Assembly (NCBI GenBank): GCA_030279155.1
Contig: CM059034.1
Location: 44,292,835 to 44,356,834 of the forward strand
DNA from: Forsythia viridissima
Lineage: Eukaryota > Streptophyta > Magnoliopsida > Lamiales > Oleaceae
Direction of reading: 5' to 3'
DNA length: 64,000 bases
Below the pieces are notes generated by a model. It worked only from the letters and a program-made list of their open reading frames with translations. It was not told where the DNA came from and made no database searches. Each line of letters opens with the position of its first letter. Within the stretch, counting starts at the first letter, position 1. The translations under genes and the position numbers were made by a program. This document shows, piece by piece, positions 37,471-49,600 of the stretch.

Positions 37471-38661
37471 AGAGGACTAAAGAAGACAAAAGGACAAATT
37501 ATGAACAAACATGAAGTGGAGATCAAATAAAATAAACATCAAAACTTGAAGGACTAAAGCTTGCAAATATGTTGGAATCAAATTTGGCAGCAATTATCTA
37601 TCGTTAGCCGCGGTCAAACCGCGGTAATGAACGGAAATCTCGTCTGGAAGTTTTGTTTTACTTATTTTCAACTCTAGTCATGACATTTTTCTTCTTTTCA
37701 CGTACACGGGTTTCAAAATTAGTAAAACACTATATAAAGACCTAACTTAGGTCAAAATAATGTTGTTGAATCTTGGAGAACATAAGAGAAAAAAGAGAAA
37801 ACAACGGCGAAAAATACGAAGAACGACCAAGATCTTGAAGATTGGAACGTGAAGACAAAGAATTCTTGGTGCAAGATATTCAACTCATTCTCATCTTTTA
37901 TTCAAGATGGGTTATGTATTCAAATATCTTCATTTTATCTTTTTCTAGAATTATGAATAGCTAAAATTAAAGTTTGGATGAACGATGTAACTTAGTTTAA
38001 TTCTTTATTTTCGACTTTCAAGTTTTGCTTATCAATTAATTATGTTTTAATTTTACTTATTCTCTTAATGCTTGAAATAATTAGCCATTATTTGTCAATA
38101 ATTTGGGGATTATAATGAACTGAGAAGTAAGTTATTAATCTAGACCACGTAGTAAAATTCGACAATTGGATGAAAGGTAGTGATACGTTATTGTGGCGGT
38201 CTTGAATTGCATTCTTATACGATTTAATGCATCTAATTAAGGACAATTCTAACTTCATAAGTTGACTTAATTAGATAGGACTAATTTGAACTCGAGAGCG
38301 GTAAATTAGGTTAAATTCGTGAATTCGATCGAATCAAACTTTAGGAATAAATCTTGAGAGGAGAAATTAGAGATGACAACTGTGGTGAACTTGTGAATCT
38401 AAACGCTTTAATAACCATATTTTCTAAATTCTTAATTATTGCTTTCATATAAATTAATATATTGTTTTCTAAATTCATAGTTATAATTTAAACTCTGAAA
38501 TCAATTTATTTTAAAGTGTTTTAAACAAATTAGGGTTAATTTTAATTTAACTAGTATATAAATAAGATAGTTTTCGTAGGAACGATAATCCGGACTCAAT
38601 AGGTCCACTTTATTACTTGTTTGCGATATTGTACACTTGCAATTACATTATTTTCACAACA
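37471..38661 (+). repeat. Gypsy-2 3' LTR, 5'-truncated
   Basis: Matches the 5' LTR from about 33495 onward to the same cacaaca end. The beginning of the LTR and the usual purine tract are missing, so the deletion that removed pol probably ran into the 3' LTR or its edge. Confidence 0.85.
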
Positions 38662-38695
38662 TGCTGTCATCAATACCGATGCACCATAAATACTA
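38662..38695 (-). repeat. Gypsy-1 5' LTR, outer fragment
   Basis: The words gtcatcaataccgatgcacc and ataaata continue the gypsy-1 LTR alignment (compare gtctatcccaatgcatcata near 23137) after the gypsy-2 insertion, then similarity ends. Confidence 0.55.
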
Positions 38696-38962
38696 TTGAC
38701 TATTTATTAGCGTTATGGTAGAGTTATTCATTTATAGTGGGAGTTAATATCACAAATGGTTTGATTTTTAAAGTATTTTTCTGACTTATTTAGTCGCTTT
38801 CATCAAATATTAGGTTTTTGTCATACATTATTTTATATTGTTTCGATAACACTAACGAGTTGTTGACATGTTACAAATGTTAGAGGTAATGAAAATTTAT
38901 TGAAATAAGGAAGGAAAAATGTTGAGAGACGAATGCGTTTAATTAAAATCACAAAAGGAGTT

Positions 38963-39181
38963 GAAAGGACGAGAGTGAGGTAGGCTTAGCTTCGCTGGCA
39001 GCTGCAGTGTAGGTTTCGAGTCCTGCCTTTGGTATGGATTTGACCCCTTGTAAGTGCAGTTAAAAAGCAGCTCTCAACCCTGCTCCACTGAGGCACATCT
39101 TGCGATTTACATTCTCCACCAATATTCTAGGATGAGGGTGGTGGGGCTCCTCAAAATTGGAGTTCAACTTTTTTTTTTTAT
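38963..39181 (+). mobile_element. SINE with 12-bp target duplication
   Basis: A 219-bp element sits between perfect direct repeats acaaaaggagtt at 38951-38962 and 39182-39193. Near its start are an A-box-like TAGCTTCGCTGG and a B-box-like GGTTTCGAGTCC about 40 bp apart, as in tRNA-derived pol III promoters. The 3' end is a poly(T) run plus ta. Plant Au-type SINEs also end in T-rich tails, but I cannot confirm the family by eye. It ends about 285 bp upstream of the dehydrogenase ATG. Confidence 0.78.
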
Positions 39182-39466
39182 ACAAAAGGAGTTCAGGACG
39201 GAATACATCGCCTGGTCCCTATCACAAGGGATGGATGGCTGCTACAAATTGTAGGGGTATCTTCAGAATGGGGGCCGATTGTGTCATCTTAAATTAAATA
39301 TAAAAATTGGAGCACGCTATCAACGTGGGACTAATTCTCAAAGGTGAAAATTTATGAAAAATGATGCTTTCTTGTCTCCTTGTCACAGAAACTACAAATG
39401 CAACAGCCATTTAATTTCCACAAGCAAGGTACTCCATTGAAGAACCAAGTTCAAGAAATCCCAGCC

Positions 39467-41256
39467 ATGTCCAGGAGCAGCTCACAGATCATCACGTGTA
39501 GAGGTAGGTAATAAGGTATGTATGTTGTCATTCTCTTTAAACAAAGTGCAAGTAATCTTGATAAATGATGTTGATGCACGCAGCTGTGGTGTGTTGGGAA
39601 GCAAATGAGGCCCCAAAGGTGGAAGAGATACAAGTGGATCCGCCGAAATCTGGTGAAGTGAGGGTCAAGATGTTGTTTGCCAGTCTTTGCCACACTGACG
39701 TCCTCGGCTGCAAGGGCTTCCCCTCGGTTGGTTCCTTTCTTTCGACCTCTTGCTGTTGCTTGTTTTACTTTTATCATATCGACAAGTGTAAGACTACTTA
39801 CTTGGTTGATGTCCTTTCGCAGCCTGTCTTCCCCAGAGTTCTAGGACACGAAGGGGTCGGGTAATCTAATCTTTCTGTTTCTGCATTATACACTTGCTTG
39901 CTTTGCAATTCCTCATTAATTAATGACTATTTGTAATACGCGCTCTCAGAATGGTTGAAAGCATTGGGGAAGGAGTCACAAATCTAAGAGAAGGAGATAT
40001 TGTTATCCCAACTTACTTAGGGGAGTGCGAGGAGTGTGAAAATTGTAGGACTGGGAAGACTAATCTATGTCAAACCTACCCGTTGCAAGCTTTCACAGGT
40101 TTAATGACTGATGGCACGCCGAGGATGTCCTGTCGGGGTCAACATCTCTACCACTTCCTTAGCTGCTCCACTTGGTCAGAGTACACCACTATTGATGCTA
40201 ACTATGTTGTCAAAATTGATTCCAGAGTTGCTCTTCCACATGCTAGCTTCCTTTCCTGTGGTTTCACTACGGGATTTGGGGCGGTCTGGAAGGAAGCCAA
40301 GGTCCAAAAGGGCTCCACTGTTGCCGTTTTGGGTCTTGGCGCTGTTGGACTAGGTGTAAGTGTACCTACTTTCTCCTTTTCTGTTTTGCCTTGTTTTGTG
40401 ATCATCCATCAGTGGGAAATTGTGTTATTCCGAGCTGCAGGCAATAGAGGGAGCTCGAGTCCATGGGGCCGCTCGAATTATTGGAATTGACAAAAATGAA
40501 AGCAAACAAGCAATGGGAGAGGCCTTTGGAATGACAGATTTTATAAATCCCATAAATTCTGATAAATCCATATCTGATTTAGTTAAAGCAACGACCAGAG
40601 GATTAGGTGTGGACTACTGCTTCGAGTGCACAGGGGTTCCTCAATTAGTAAATGAAGCTCTCGAAGCCACTAAAGTGGTAAGTACACAGATCCTAACTAG
40701 TATCAGTAGTAGTTCAATGCATTTACGTGCTTGTGCATAACATTATCAATCTAGTGACTGAATATTAGGCAATGAAAGCTAACAAATTGTCAAGACCTAG
40801 TAATTGCTATTTTGCTGCTCGTTGTGATCAGGGGATAGGTACAATGATAATGCTTGGAGCAGGAACCCAGAAAAGCATGGAGATAAACTTCGCAACACTC
40901 TTGGGTTGCAGAACATTCAAGTATTCGATTTTTGGTGGGGTTAAGGTCCAATCTGACCTTCCCGTGGTAATAGACAAATGCGTCAACGGGGTACAGTTCT
41001 TTCTGTCACAATTAGCACCCAAAATTCTATGCTTAGTCCATCAAAATTGGGATTAGTTTGTTCAATATGCTGTAAAAAATAGTTTTGATTCTCTCCGAAA
41101 ATCGATTTTTCCATGCTTATAACGTTGCCTGATTCTCTGCAGGAAATTAAAAACCTAAGTGAGCTTTTGACTCATCAAGTTCAACTCGAAGAAATAAGCC
41201 AGGCATTTGAGCTGCTCAAGGAACCAGAATGTGTTAAGGTTCTAATTAAGTTTTGA
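39467..41256 (+). CDS. Zinc-dependent alcohol dehydrogenase-like protein, 7 exons, 377 aa
   Basis: Exons 39467-39503, 39584-39726, 39823-39860, 39950-40355, 40441-40677, 40832-40990 and 41143-41256 join in frame with GT-AG introns (1134 nt including TGA). This is a medium-chain dehydrogenase of the plant ADH-like group, cytosolic by lack of a signal. Catalytic zinc ligands are Cys48 (LCHTD), His69 (GHE) and Cys176. Structural zinc ligands are Cys99, Cys102, Cys105 and Cys113. The Rossmann motif is GLGAVG (201-206), and Asp225 (IIGID) favours NAD over NADP. All key residues are present, so the enzyme is probably active; the substrate alcohol is unknown. An in-frame upstream ATG at 39398 would add 23 residues, but the chosen start gives the usual family N-terminus before ITCRA. 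A SINE and an old gypsy LTR lie just upstream. Confidence 0.92.
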
Positions 41257-41629
41257 TGCACTTTTTAGAGTTTTGGTTCCAAATTTGAGATGTTTGGGTG
41301 TAAAATGATAGAGCTAGAAATGTCACATGTATGCTCCAATGGCAAGTTACAATGTATATCCGGTTCAAATATTATTCATATCTATATTTGGAAATCACAT
41401 ACGGTGGATCTTCTTTATACGAAGGATATATACTCGTACATTTATGGTCAAAAATTGAAAGACCAAATCGATGCAAACTGAGAAACATTAACTAATAAAG
41501 TTGTTTCCTGAATCTGAGATCGAATTGATTATTGTGTGTTCTACTATGGGGGCTCAACTGAATGAACTTGAAATTGCCTAAAAATCTACACGTGAGCTAG
41601 CAAGTTTGGCCACCAGAAGTTGTGGTTGC

Positions 41630-43710
41630 TGTTTTGCCACCGTTACTATTCAAAATATATTATAATATATTCAAATATATTCAAATACATTACTTTTTTA
41701 CTTAGTAGATTTGTTAGTTATATACATTTGTACATTGTATACAGATTATAAATTGAATAAAGATTATTCATTCTTTCAATTTTTCATAATATCAGAGCCG
41801 GTTTAATTTAATTTTGGGTTAAACTTGCGAACTTCAGTTCTTTGGCGAGTGGTCCCGTGTCGCTCGTCTGGCCAAGTTTCTTGTTTAGATTAGATATTCT
41901 CGTCCAGCCAATATTAATTTTTTTATGCTTTTTTCCTTCCTATGGTTGTTCTTGTATACTTATTGCCACTGCTTTATTGTCTAGTAGTGGGTGTCTTTAT
42001 TTATTTTTTCGACCTCTTGCATCTCTCCAATTTTTATATAAATCAATGATGCTTTATTTTTTTTTTAGTACTTTGACTAGAAATAGGTTGTTGCTTCTCT
42101 TTCACCACTTTTATTTTCACCACATTATTTTAGCCTCCTCGTGTGCCTGAGTTCTTGTTAGGCAAGTATTTTTTACCTTCATATTTGGGAGGATTGCTGG
42201 TGCAATAGATCTACATACTGCTATTGTTAACATTGTCTATTTTCAGCAAATTTAGTTGTGAAAACTTGCTTGAGAGTTTGATTTTGACATTGTTCTTTCT
42301 ACTTATGGGATGTGTCCTACAAGTCTTGGTGATAGTTTTAGTTGGATTGGTGGATGATGATTTTTCTTTTTCTTTCGCACCAGCTTCTAGTTCTTCGTTT
42401 GGATTGTTCGACATACATTGTAAATGCATTTTTGAAATATCATTTGACCATTGGAAGATGATGATTTTTTTGGATGAATTTAAGTTTCAAACTCAATTTG
42501 GTTTCTACAATACCATATTGAGTTAGAGGGAGATGTTGAAGATATGTAAAGATCGTCATATTATTCTCTTCGGTATATTTTTCGATGGTATGTAATTTTT
42601 TTCTTTATAGTTGATTGTGTAATTATTACATAATTTTTTCTTTTAAAACTATCGTGACACTATAAATAATGTCTTCTACCTTGTTAGGTTAACCACTTTT
42701 TCAGCCACAATTCCGTTTTCAAGCATTTTTCTGGTTTTTCAAACTTTTTTCATTTTTTGGGAAAAATACTTGCAAGTGTCTGTTTTTAGAAGTTTTATAG
42801 TATTTTTTTGGTGGAAACGGCCGTCTGAGCAATACTCACAGCGTTGCTGTGATGTTTGATGTTTTTTGACCAAATTTCATCATTTAGGCCTTCAAAATCA
42901 CATTTTTCGATCCTTTTGACTTGGTTTTCTTCTTTTTCAGTCATGGGAGAAAATTTTGAACAAAACCTAGCTAATTACTCTACTAGCCATTTCTTTATTC
43001 ATCTTTTTGATCACCCGAGGATGTTTGTTTCCACTCAATTTACGGGTGACAATTATGGCAATTGGTGTCATTCTATGTTAATTGTATTCAGTGCGAAGAA
43101 CAAGTTTGGATTTGTTGGTGGGAGTGTTGAGTAGCCATATGCAGATAAGCCCACAGAGTCTGCTCTTTGGAATGGTGCAATGATCTGATTCTTATCTGGA
43201 TTTTCAATACGGTATATGGCAATCTCTCCACCAATGTGTTGTAAATGAAGACGGCCAAAGAAGTTTGAAATGATCTCCAAGAACATTTTTCCCAACAAAA
43301 CAGGTCTCGTCTCTTTGAAATTCAACGTGATCTTGTTACTTTGTTCAAAATAAAATTATGGAAGAAAAAATCATGATTAATTTTGTTCCATCCATATCAC
43401 AACTTGCTGGCATATTTACTAAAGCCCTCCGGATGGAATGATTTTATTATTTGTTGGTTAAGTTAGGAGTTCACAATATTTACTCACCAACTACTTGAGG
43501 AGGTGTGTTAAAATACATTATAATATCGAAAATTGATATTATAATATATTCAAATTTATTATAATATCAAACTTTGATATTATAATAAATTATAATATAT
43601 TCAAATATATTACTTTTCTACTTTCTAGTAGATTTGTTAGTTATATATACTTGTACCTTATATACAGATTAATAATTGAATAAAAGATTATTCATTCTTC
43701 CAACTTTACA
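41630..43710 (+). mobile_element. Deleted copia derivative
   Basis: The 5' LTR is about 41630-41786 and is followed by ATCAGAGCCGG, part of an initiator-Met-type priming site. The 3' LTR is 43506-43710 (TGTTAAAATAC...TTTACA), preceded by the purine tract GAGGAGGTG. Shared LTR words include agtagatttgttagttatat and attgaataaa. The interior holds gag and then jumps to the very end of pol. The outer edge of the 5' LTR is uncertain, and I see no clear target duplication. Confidence 0.8.
42943..43500 (+). pseudogene. Copia gag fused by deletion to the pol C-terminus
   Basis: ATG at 42943 begins MGENFEQNLANYSTSHFFIH. FTGDNYGNWCHSMLIVFSAK and NKFGFVGGSVE follow, the copia gag N-terminal pattern, with a stop at 43132. 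The next segments are out of frame. From about 43360 the reading ISQLAGIFTKALRME and LVKLGVHNIYSPTT is the end of copia RNase H. Protease, integrase and RT are missing. Confidence 0.78.
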
Positions 43711-44415
43711 ATTACAATTTTAGTAAGATGACGGACTTTTCACATATGTGAATGACCATGGGCGCTTTTATAGGTAGATCTTGAGGCTATACATGGTCAA
43801 GTCGTCTCGCTTTTCTTGAATTCTTGGCAAGCAATGCACTGTCTAATGTGTCTTTCTATCAGTCATATCATGTGATACTAGAGTGTCAAGCTCTCAATCG
43901 CCAAATTGGATTTCATTAAGCTTATCGTCCTAATGTATGCGTTGTATCGAGTTTTGCCTATATATACCATAATGATCATGAATTTTCTCTAATAATCATT
44001 TCAATTAGTGGCTATTCCGTAAACCGTTAGTTTATGTATTTTTTAGTGGAGGTTGGACTCCAAATTGGATTTCTTTCGCATCCCCAACGAGTCAAACTCT
44101 TGACCTCTTCCATTAAAAAAAACTTATGCTCAATTGGTTCCAGCATTCAACATATGAAAGAAATCCACTTTAGGGACTAACATCCACGTAAGCTAACAGT
44201 GTATGGAATGAATCCTGAGTGAAAGGCTCGTAAGAAAAAGTTCATCTTCATTTACTACGCTCGATTCTCTACGTGGCTGACCTGAGTTCTGTTGTGTGAT
44301 TAAAACCTTAAAATGAGCTTCCGCTTCTCGTGCTCAACTTCCAGCAGCATTTGTTGGGTCTTGTAGCTCAATAATAATTGATGGTTGATATCCATATGAC
44401 ATAAACGTAATATCA
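43711..44415. other. Intergenic sequence, nothing recognised
   Basis: No frame longer than a few dozen codons and no repeat structure that I could see. Confidence 0.4.
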
Positions 44416-44419
44416 TATT

Positions 44420-44755
44420 GACAATCCACCTAGGCTTATAGTTCCGAACTAGAACTTAATAGTGCCACTAGGTTTCATTTAAATATGGATTCTTAGTTAA
44501 CGACTTGGCTTACCACGTCAGGTTTGTAGGCCATGTCATGGTGCCACCACATAGGCAAGTGTATAACAATGGAAAAATATAACTATATATTGACCTATAT
44601 TTCCAAGCTAGAACTCAATAGTCTCAATAGTAGGTTTCGGTTAAATCTTGAGTCTTAGGTGATGACTTGTCTTGCCACGTTAGTTTGGTAGGCCATGTCA
44701 TGGTGCCATGTAGACAGAAGTATAACACACATGGTAAAATATAATTAGTTAAATG
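44420..44755. repeat. Two-copy tandem repeat, about 165 bp per unit
   Basis: Both copies contain ctagaact(t/c)aatag, gactt(g)..cttgccacgt-like sequence, and the exact block gtaggccatgtcatggtgcc, then aagtataacacacatgg-like ends. The copies differ at many sites. Confidence 0.7.
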
Positions 44756-44879
44756 AGAAAGTTAGGAGAGAAGAGTAGGGTATGTTGATTGAATTAGAAG
44801 TTGTAAGAATAAATGATGTTTTTTTAGAACCAATACATGTTGTAACTTGATGTTTAAATACATTAACATGTTTTTGATA

Positions 44880-45430
44880 TTCACAAGAAAATAGTAGTGG
44901 ATAAAAATAACCAACCGAACCGTAACGAAATCAAACTGAGCAGATCAGTCTGTTGGGTGATGAGTATTAGAACTTATAATTAACCGTATATAGTTTGGTT
45001 ATCGGTTCTAGACCTAAAATTGAAGAACATAATTGACCCTATTGTTTTTTAATTTTTTTCTAAAAATTTAGTCAATAAAAATAAAAATATTGCATTTATA
45101 TGATTGTTATTTTGTATTGAGATGGAACATTGTGTTCAAAATTTGATATATTGTTCTTTTGTGAATAGATTAAAGTTTGAAAGTATGATTAGTTAGATTG
45201 TTATGTTGATTCAAACAAGAAAAATGAAAACAATTGTTAGAAATATGACTATTTTGAAAATTTTAATTATGAAACTGAACCGAACCGTTGGTTTTCAGTT
45301 TTATTCGATAATTCAAGTTAAAACCAACAATTCCATTTACAAGATGCCTAGTGGTTTTCAGTTCGATTTGGTTCTCTTTGAAACTAGATCAAATCAGACC
45401 GCACCTACCTCTACTAGAAAACATGATAAT
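44880..45430. repeat. GGTT/AACC-rich repeat, similar to 25.99-26.56 kb
   Basis: Words such as aaccaaccgaaccg and cgaaccgttggttttcag lie in opposite orientation at the two sides, giving an imperfect inverted structure. It is probably an old non-autonomous DNA element, with ends not resolved. Confidence 0.35.
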
Positions 45431-45849
45431 AAAAGTTATAGAAGTTAGTTTGGTGATGGAAAAAGAAAACATAGTACAAACCCTTGGTTGTTGTAAGGGG
45501 AAATAAATGCTTCATTCTTTATGTGATACATGCTAAACTAAGCAAGGACGTCTTCTTTCCTTGCTTCTACCATCAATTCATGATTCACGATAAAACTGTA
45601 GACTTGTGTCACATATAGGTTCCATTGTAAGAAAATGTACGAACAAACATACCTCTGTCGACACTGATAATTTATGAATTTGTAGGAGATTTTGTATTAA
45701 ACTTCTTTACACAATTAAACCATAACTATGTAAAGATTATATTTTTCTAGCTTTGTATTTAGATATATAATATGTTATCGTCAAGTTAAAGAAAATTTTG
45801 CACATCCATTACCTACAAAGGAGTCTATATCATTGGCAATATATACAAC

Positions 45850-46170
45850 TATTGATACCAAAAGATGATGTGGCACCTTTTGATCAACTTATAAGGAAAT
45901 TGTACAAAGGATTGTAAAAAACTAAAAGATTACAATAATGTCGAGATTTTAGTTTAAAGTGGGAATAAGAGAGCCTTTTTGTCGAGTTGTTACATGTCTT
46001 TTCTTTCTCCACTTATTCCTTTTATATAGGCAAGTAGACTGCAAGAAACTGTAATGTTCTTGTCAAACTATAGTATTTTGGTCTCGGGCTTGTGCAACAA
46101 CACTTAAGGTTCAATTTGATTGGTTGGAGAGTTCGACTACGATAGAGTCATTATGATTTAAGTCCATAGC
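45850..46170 (-). repeat. Gypsy-3 3' LTR, partial
   Basis: Matches 63503-63830 through acaaaggattgta, ttttgtcgagttgtt, tatataggcaag and tgattggttgg. A small foldback element interrupts it at about 46170, and I cannot trace it further. Confidence 0.8.
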
Positions 46171-46440
46171 CCTGAGAATATCTCCAATGCTAGATACCTT
46201 ATAAAAATCTATGTGGAAAGAGAGAGAGAGAGAGAGAGAATGGAAAAATAGATGAGAAAGATAGACACAATGTGGCAGCATTTAATGTAGAAAGTTGTCT
46301 AGTAGGCTGTCTAAAAATAGACAGCCTGTTGGACAACATTATATAATAAATGTTGCACATGAGTTTTGTTTTCTCCATCTCATGGCCATATCAGCTAGAC
46401 ATTCAAAATGGAAGGCAGCATTGGAGACGCTATGATACCT
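46170..46440. mobile_element. Small MITE-like element in the gypsy-3 LTR
   Basis: Ends read atctccaatgctagatacc and, reversed from the right, cgtctccaatgctgccttcc, giving imperfect terminal inverted repeats. The interior has (AG)n at 46218-46239 and aggctgtct/agacagcct inverted words near 46.31 kb. It interrupts the LTR alignment. The target duplication is not clear. Confidence 0.5.
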
Positions 46441-46619
46441 ATCATGTCTTTTCAACCTCTTGATTGGTTGGTATGTGAGGCATGCCGTCAATATGGAACA
46501 CATCTTCTGTCGTATCATGATGATATTTTCTTTTGACATCTCCATAATTGGGGTCCGACCTCTGTGTTTAGCTTAGAGTGTTAGATTGATCTACTTAATT
46601 AATTTTGGCAAGTATCTCT

Positions 46620-49600
46620 TTTAATTAGGTCAAAGAGTGCAAAAGTTGATCCGACGTAGAACTTCAGATCGGCATCTACAATTTGCCACCTAAGGTTTGA
46701 GTTCTGCTTATGGTGAAATTGGACATTAGCTTAATCGCTACCCGATTTGTGCTGACCCTTCATATGCTAGTGGAAGATAGCTATATGCACACTTTGTGGA
46801 TTGATGACGTGTGGTAGAAACTTAGAGGATGACATCACATCCCACTAAGTAAGAATCTTCCCTGGCAAGTTTCATGTGACGACGCTGTTACGATGTGCTT
46901 AATTTGGGTCGTTGATTTGAATTTCTCAAATTCCTTCATTGTGATTTGAATGGACTTGATTCTTTTAGGTCTTTTCCATTTTCTTTTATGTTTGGAGACT
47001 TATCATGTTGCTCCACGTTTTCATGAATCCTTGCTTCTTTGGCGATTTTGTCAAAGCAATTCTTTGCAAGTTTAGGTCGCATGCCCGAAGTTATCTTTAT
47101 TTAGAGGTAATTTTCTTTTCTTCTTCAATCTGTCTTGTTTTTGTTTTTCTTAAAATTTTCATGATGAGTTGATGAATCAAGTGTTCGGTCGTAGAGTAAT
47201 GGCCAAGATGGATCAGATGTATTTCTGTCAAAGGAAGAGCTAGTTCTAGTTCGGATGTTAAAAAAATCTTGAGTCTGACCTCATTTCCACCAAGGCCCTT
47301 TTAGCAAATTTGTCGGTCCAACCTGTAGAGGACTATTATAACCCACTCTAGGCTGGGGGTCTAAGGGATGAGAGAGGAAAATGTGGTGAGGTTGCCAGCT
47401 TAGGGCATATGGGTTGATGATGAGGGCAGATTTAGGAGTGATAGGATAAACTGGGGTTGCTTGACCATAGAGATCTGAATGACCGAGTTGAATCTGGAAA
47501 GCTAGCAAAAGGCCTACTTTATCTCTGATACTGTAGAGTTCTTTACATCCCTAGCTGATGATAAGGTGTGTGAGCCACCCAAGGGCTGCGTAGTGGTGAA
47601 TCAAGCCATCATGGTATCCAGATTGATGTTACTCTTCTCTTTACCATTATGAGGTTTTTGATGACATAAAGAATAACGCCAACTCAGCTTTGCCCTAATA
47701 GTTGGCTAACATTGTTTGGGTGTTTCTTATTATGGAAAAGGTTGGGGTATCTCGATCTGTATGTAGAGGAATTCAGTTCGCTTTACCTCTTCAAGGAAGT
47801 CCTGAAAGACTTGGGGTGTTACTATACTAGTGTCAAGGCAAATACTTAGAGATTCATAGTAGTTGACACTTCATCACCTGTCAAGAAGTAGAAAGATAAC
47901 TTCTTATTTATCGTGTGGACTAGAAAATTGACCTAGGAAACGTTGAGTAGGACTACGTTGTCCCTACTCACTATCATATGATGTGTAAGTATTTTGGTTT
48001 GTCGGGCTTATCTTTCATCAGGTTAGCTCAGATGCTAACTTTCCTGTGATTTTTTGTCGTGACATGTCATCTTTCTATGAAGACTTGTTTGGCCAATAAG
48101 AGAAGGACAGACATTGCTAGAGGTCTGGAGAGAGAATATAGGTCATGCAGCCATCTATTCAAGGACACCAACCTAGCTCTGGCTCAACTATATCATGTAG
48201 GTAATCTAGTCTCATCTTCAAGTAACTTCAATTTGTTGAAATTCCTTAAAAGTTTTTTCTTTACATTTCATTTCCTACTTTAATGAGCCAATCTATTTTG
48301 AGTTTCTTGTATGCCCAAGTAGAGATATGAGGTCTGTCCAGGAGGCTAGGGCCAAGAAGCGATACAAATAAAAGCTTCTGAGATGGGGACAAAAATAAAG
48401 GCCATTGAAGAGGTAGCTGAGGATAACGTTCCTTATCTGGTGAGACGACATAGAAGTAATGAAATACCACCATCTGAGGTTGCAGCTCCTCTAGAAGTCC
48501 AGGGGCTCTCAAGCTCTACTCTTTTGCCACGGTCAAATTTGCAACTGTCAGCTCTGGACAGTGTAATAGGAAAAAGGCCAAAGATTTTCCTAAACTTCCT
48601 TTGCGCCCCATCCTTACCTTAAAAGATGACTTTCGTCGTGCCTCTCTCAATCAGGACTGCTACTAGGTTGCTTACCCAGAGTTGGACCCCAACTCAGCAA
48701 CATTACTTGGAGAATATCAGTGATGTGGACTTTTGCTTGGCAACCTCTATCTACAACAACTGGGTTGTGCTCTACAAGTTTTCAATATTTGATGATGTGG
48801 AAGCTGGGGTAGCTTCTAATTAGAATATCAGGAAGAGGCTAAGGCAGCCCATGATGCCTTGATGAGGGAGATTGGTCTTTATGCCAAGGCAGACAGAAGA
48901 GAATGATGCGGTGATGACCAATTGATCTTTGGTTGAACGATGTTTGGAGAACGCTGAGCAGAGGTTAGAGAAAGTTGTGTAGCACCTCGAATTTTCATTA
49001 CTTGCCATTAAATTGGAATTTAGGACTTAATTGCACAAACACGAAAGTCTATGTTTGCTCATAGTTGAAGACCTAATTGCAATGATCATAAATATGCAGA
49101 TAATTACCCTGTGAACATCAATCTTTCCTACCAATGATTTGCTAAAAATATATATGTTTAATGTCCTATTGCATATATGTGGTAGATAAAATAGTTGATT
49201 AGATGTTAATGTGTATATGATTGTATATACACATATATGATTATATAATTAGCTTAAATCATGCATGTAATTTAAGGTAGTTTCTCTCTTGCATATATAT
49301 AGTAGATAAATAGTTATTAGATACTAATATGTATATAATTACATATGATTTTGTGATTAACTTAAATTAGTATTTAATCATACATGTAATTTAATGTATA
49401 TAGGTAATATATGAAGATAATTTATGAAATTAAAAAGTTTTCATGGATGACAAACTTCAACCTCCCCTATAAATATCCACCATTTATGCAAACAAGAAAC
49501 ATGTAAATACACAATATTCTTGTTATCCTTGTAAAAAGAGAGAAAATAGGAAGGAATTTCAAGTTCTTCAAGTGATCTAACTTTATTTCAAATTTCAACC

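Larger units (their letters stand above)
33172..38661 (+). mobile_element. Gypsy-2, internally deleted Athila/Tat-type Ty3/gypsy element
   Basis: The 5' LTR is at 33172-34687 (tgataagtg...cacaaca) and the 3' LTR at 37471-38661, lacking its first 300 bp or so. The priming site at 34694-34711 fits tRNA-Asp with two mismatches. gag and protease remain, but RT, RNase H and integrase are absent. Flanks tgctc and tgctg match at 4 of 5 bases, consistent with a target duplication. Host gypsy-1 LTR sequence resumes on the far side, which proves the nesting. Confidence 0.85.
22587..38695 (-). mobile_element. Gypsy-1, degraded Ty3/gypsy element hosting two later retroelements
   Basis: Minus-strand order: 5' LTR (38695-38662 and 33171-32829, split by gypsy-2), a priming site resembling TGGTATCAGAGC with changes, gag N-terminus, a copia element (32592-27699), the rest of gag, a protease-side remnant, integrase, and 3' LTR material (24948-24690 and 23390-22587). 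LTR ends are TGTTGGTG...CCTACA. No reverse transcriptase or RNase H could be found between about 26.6 and 26.0 kb, where another repeat sits. The type of gag and integrase suggests a chromovirus-like lineage. It is the oldest layer of this nest. Confidence 0.75.

Noticed and set aside
38970..39010. Possible tRNA gene (A and B box-like words)
   Set aside because: No cloverleaf follows; target duplications and the T-tail mark a SINE.
41842..42526. Plus-strand frames of about 100 codons after the copia 5' LTR
   Set aside because: Hydrophobic, low-complexity reading with no family resemblance; it lies in the copia leader before gag.
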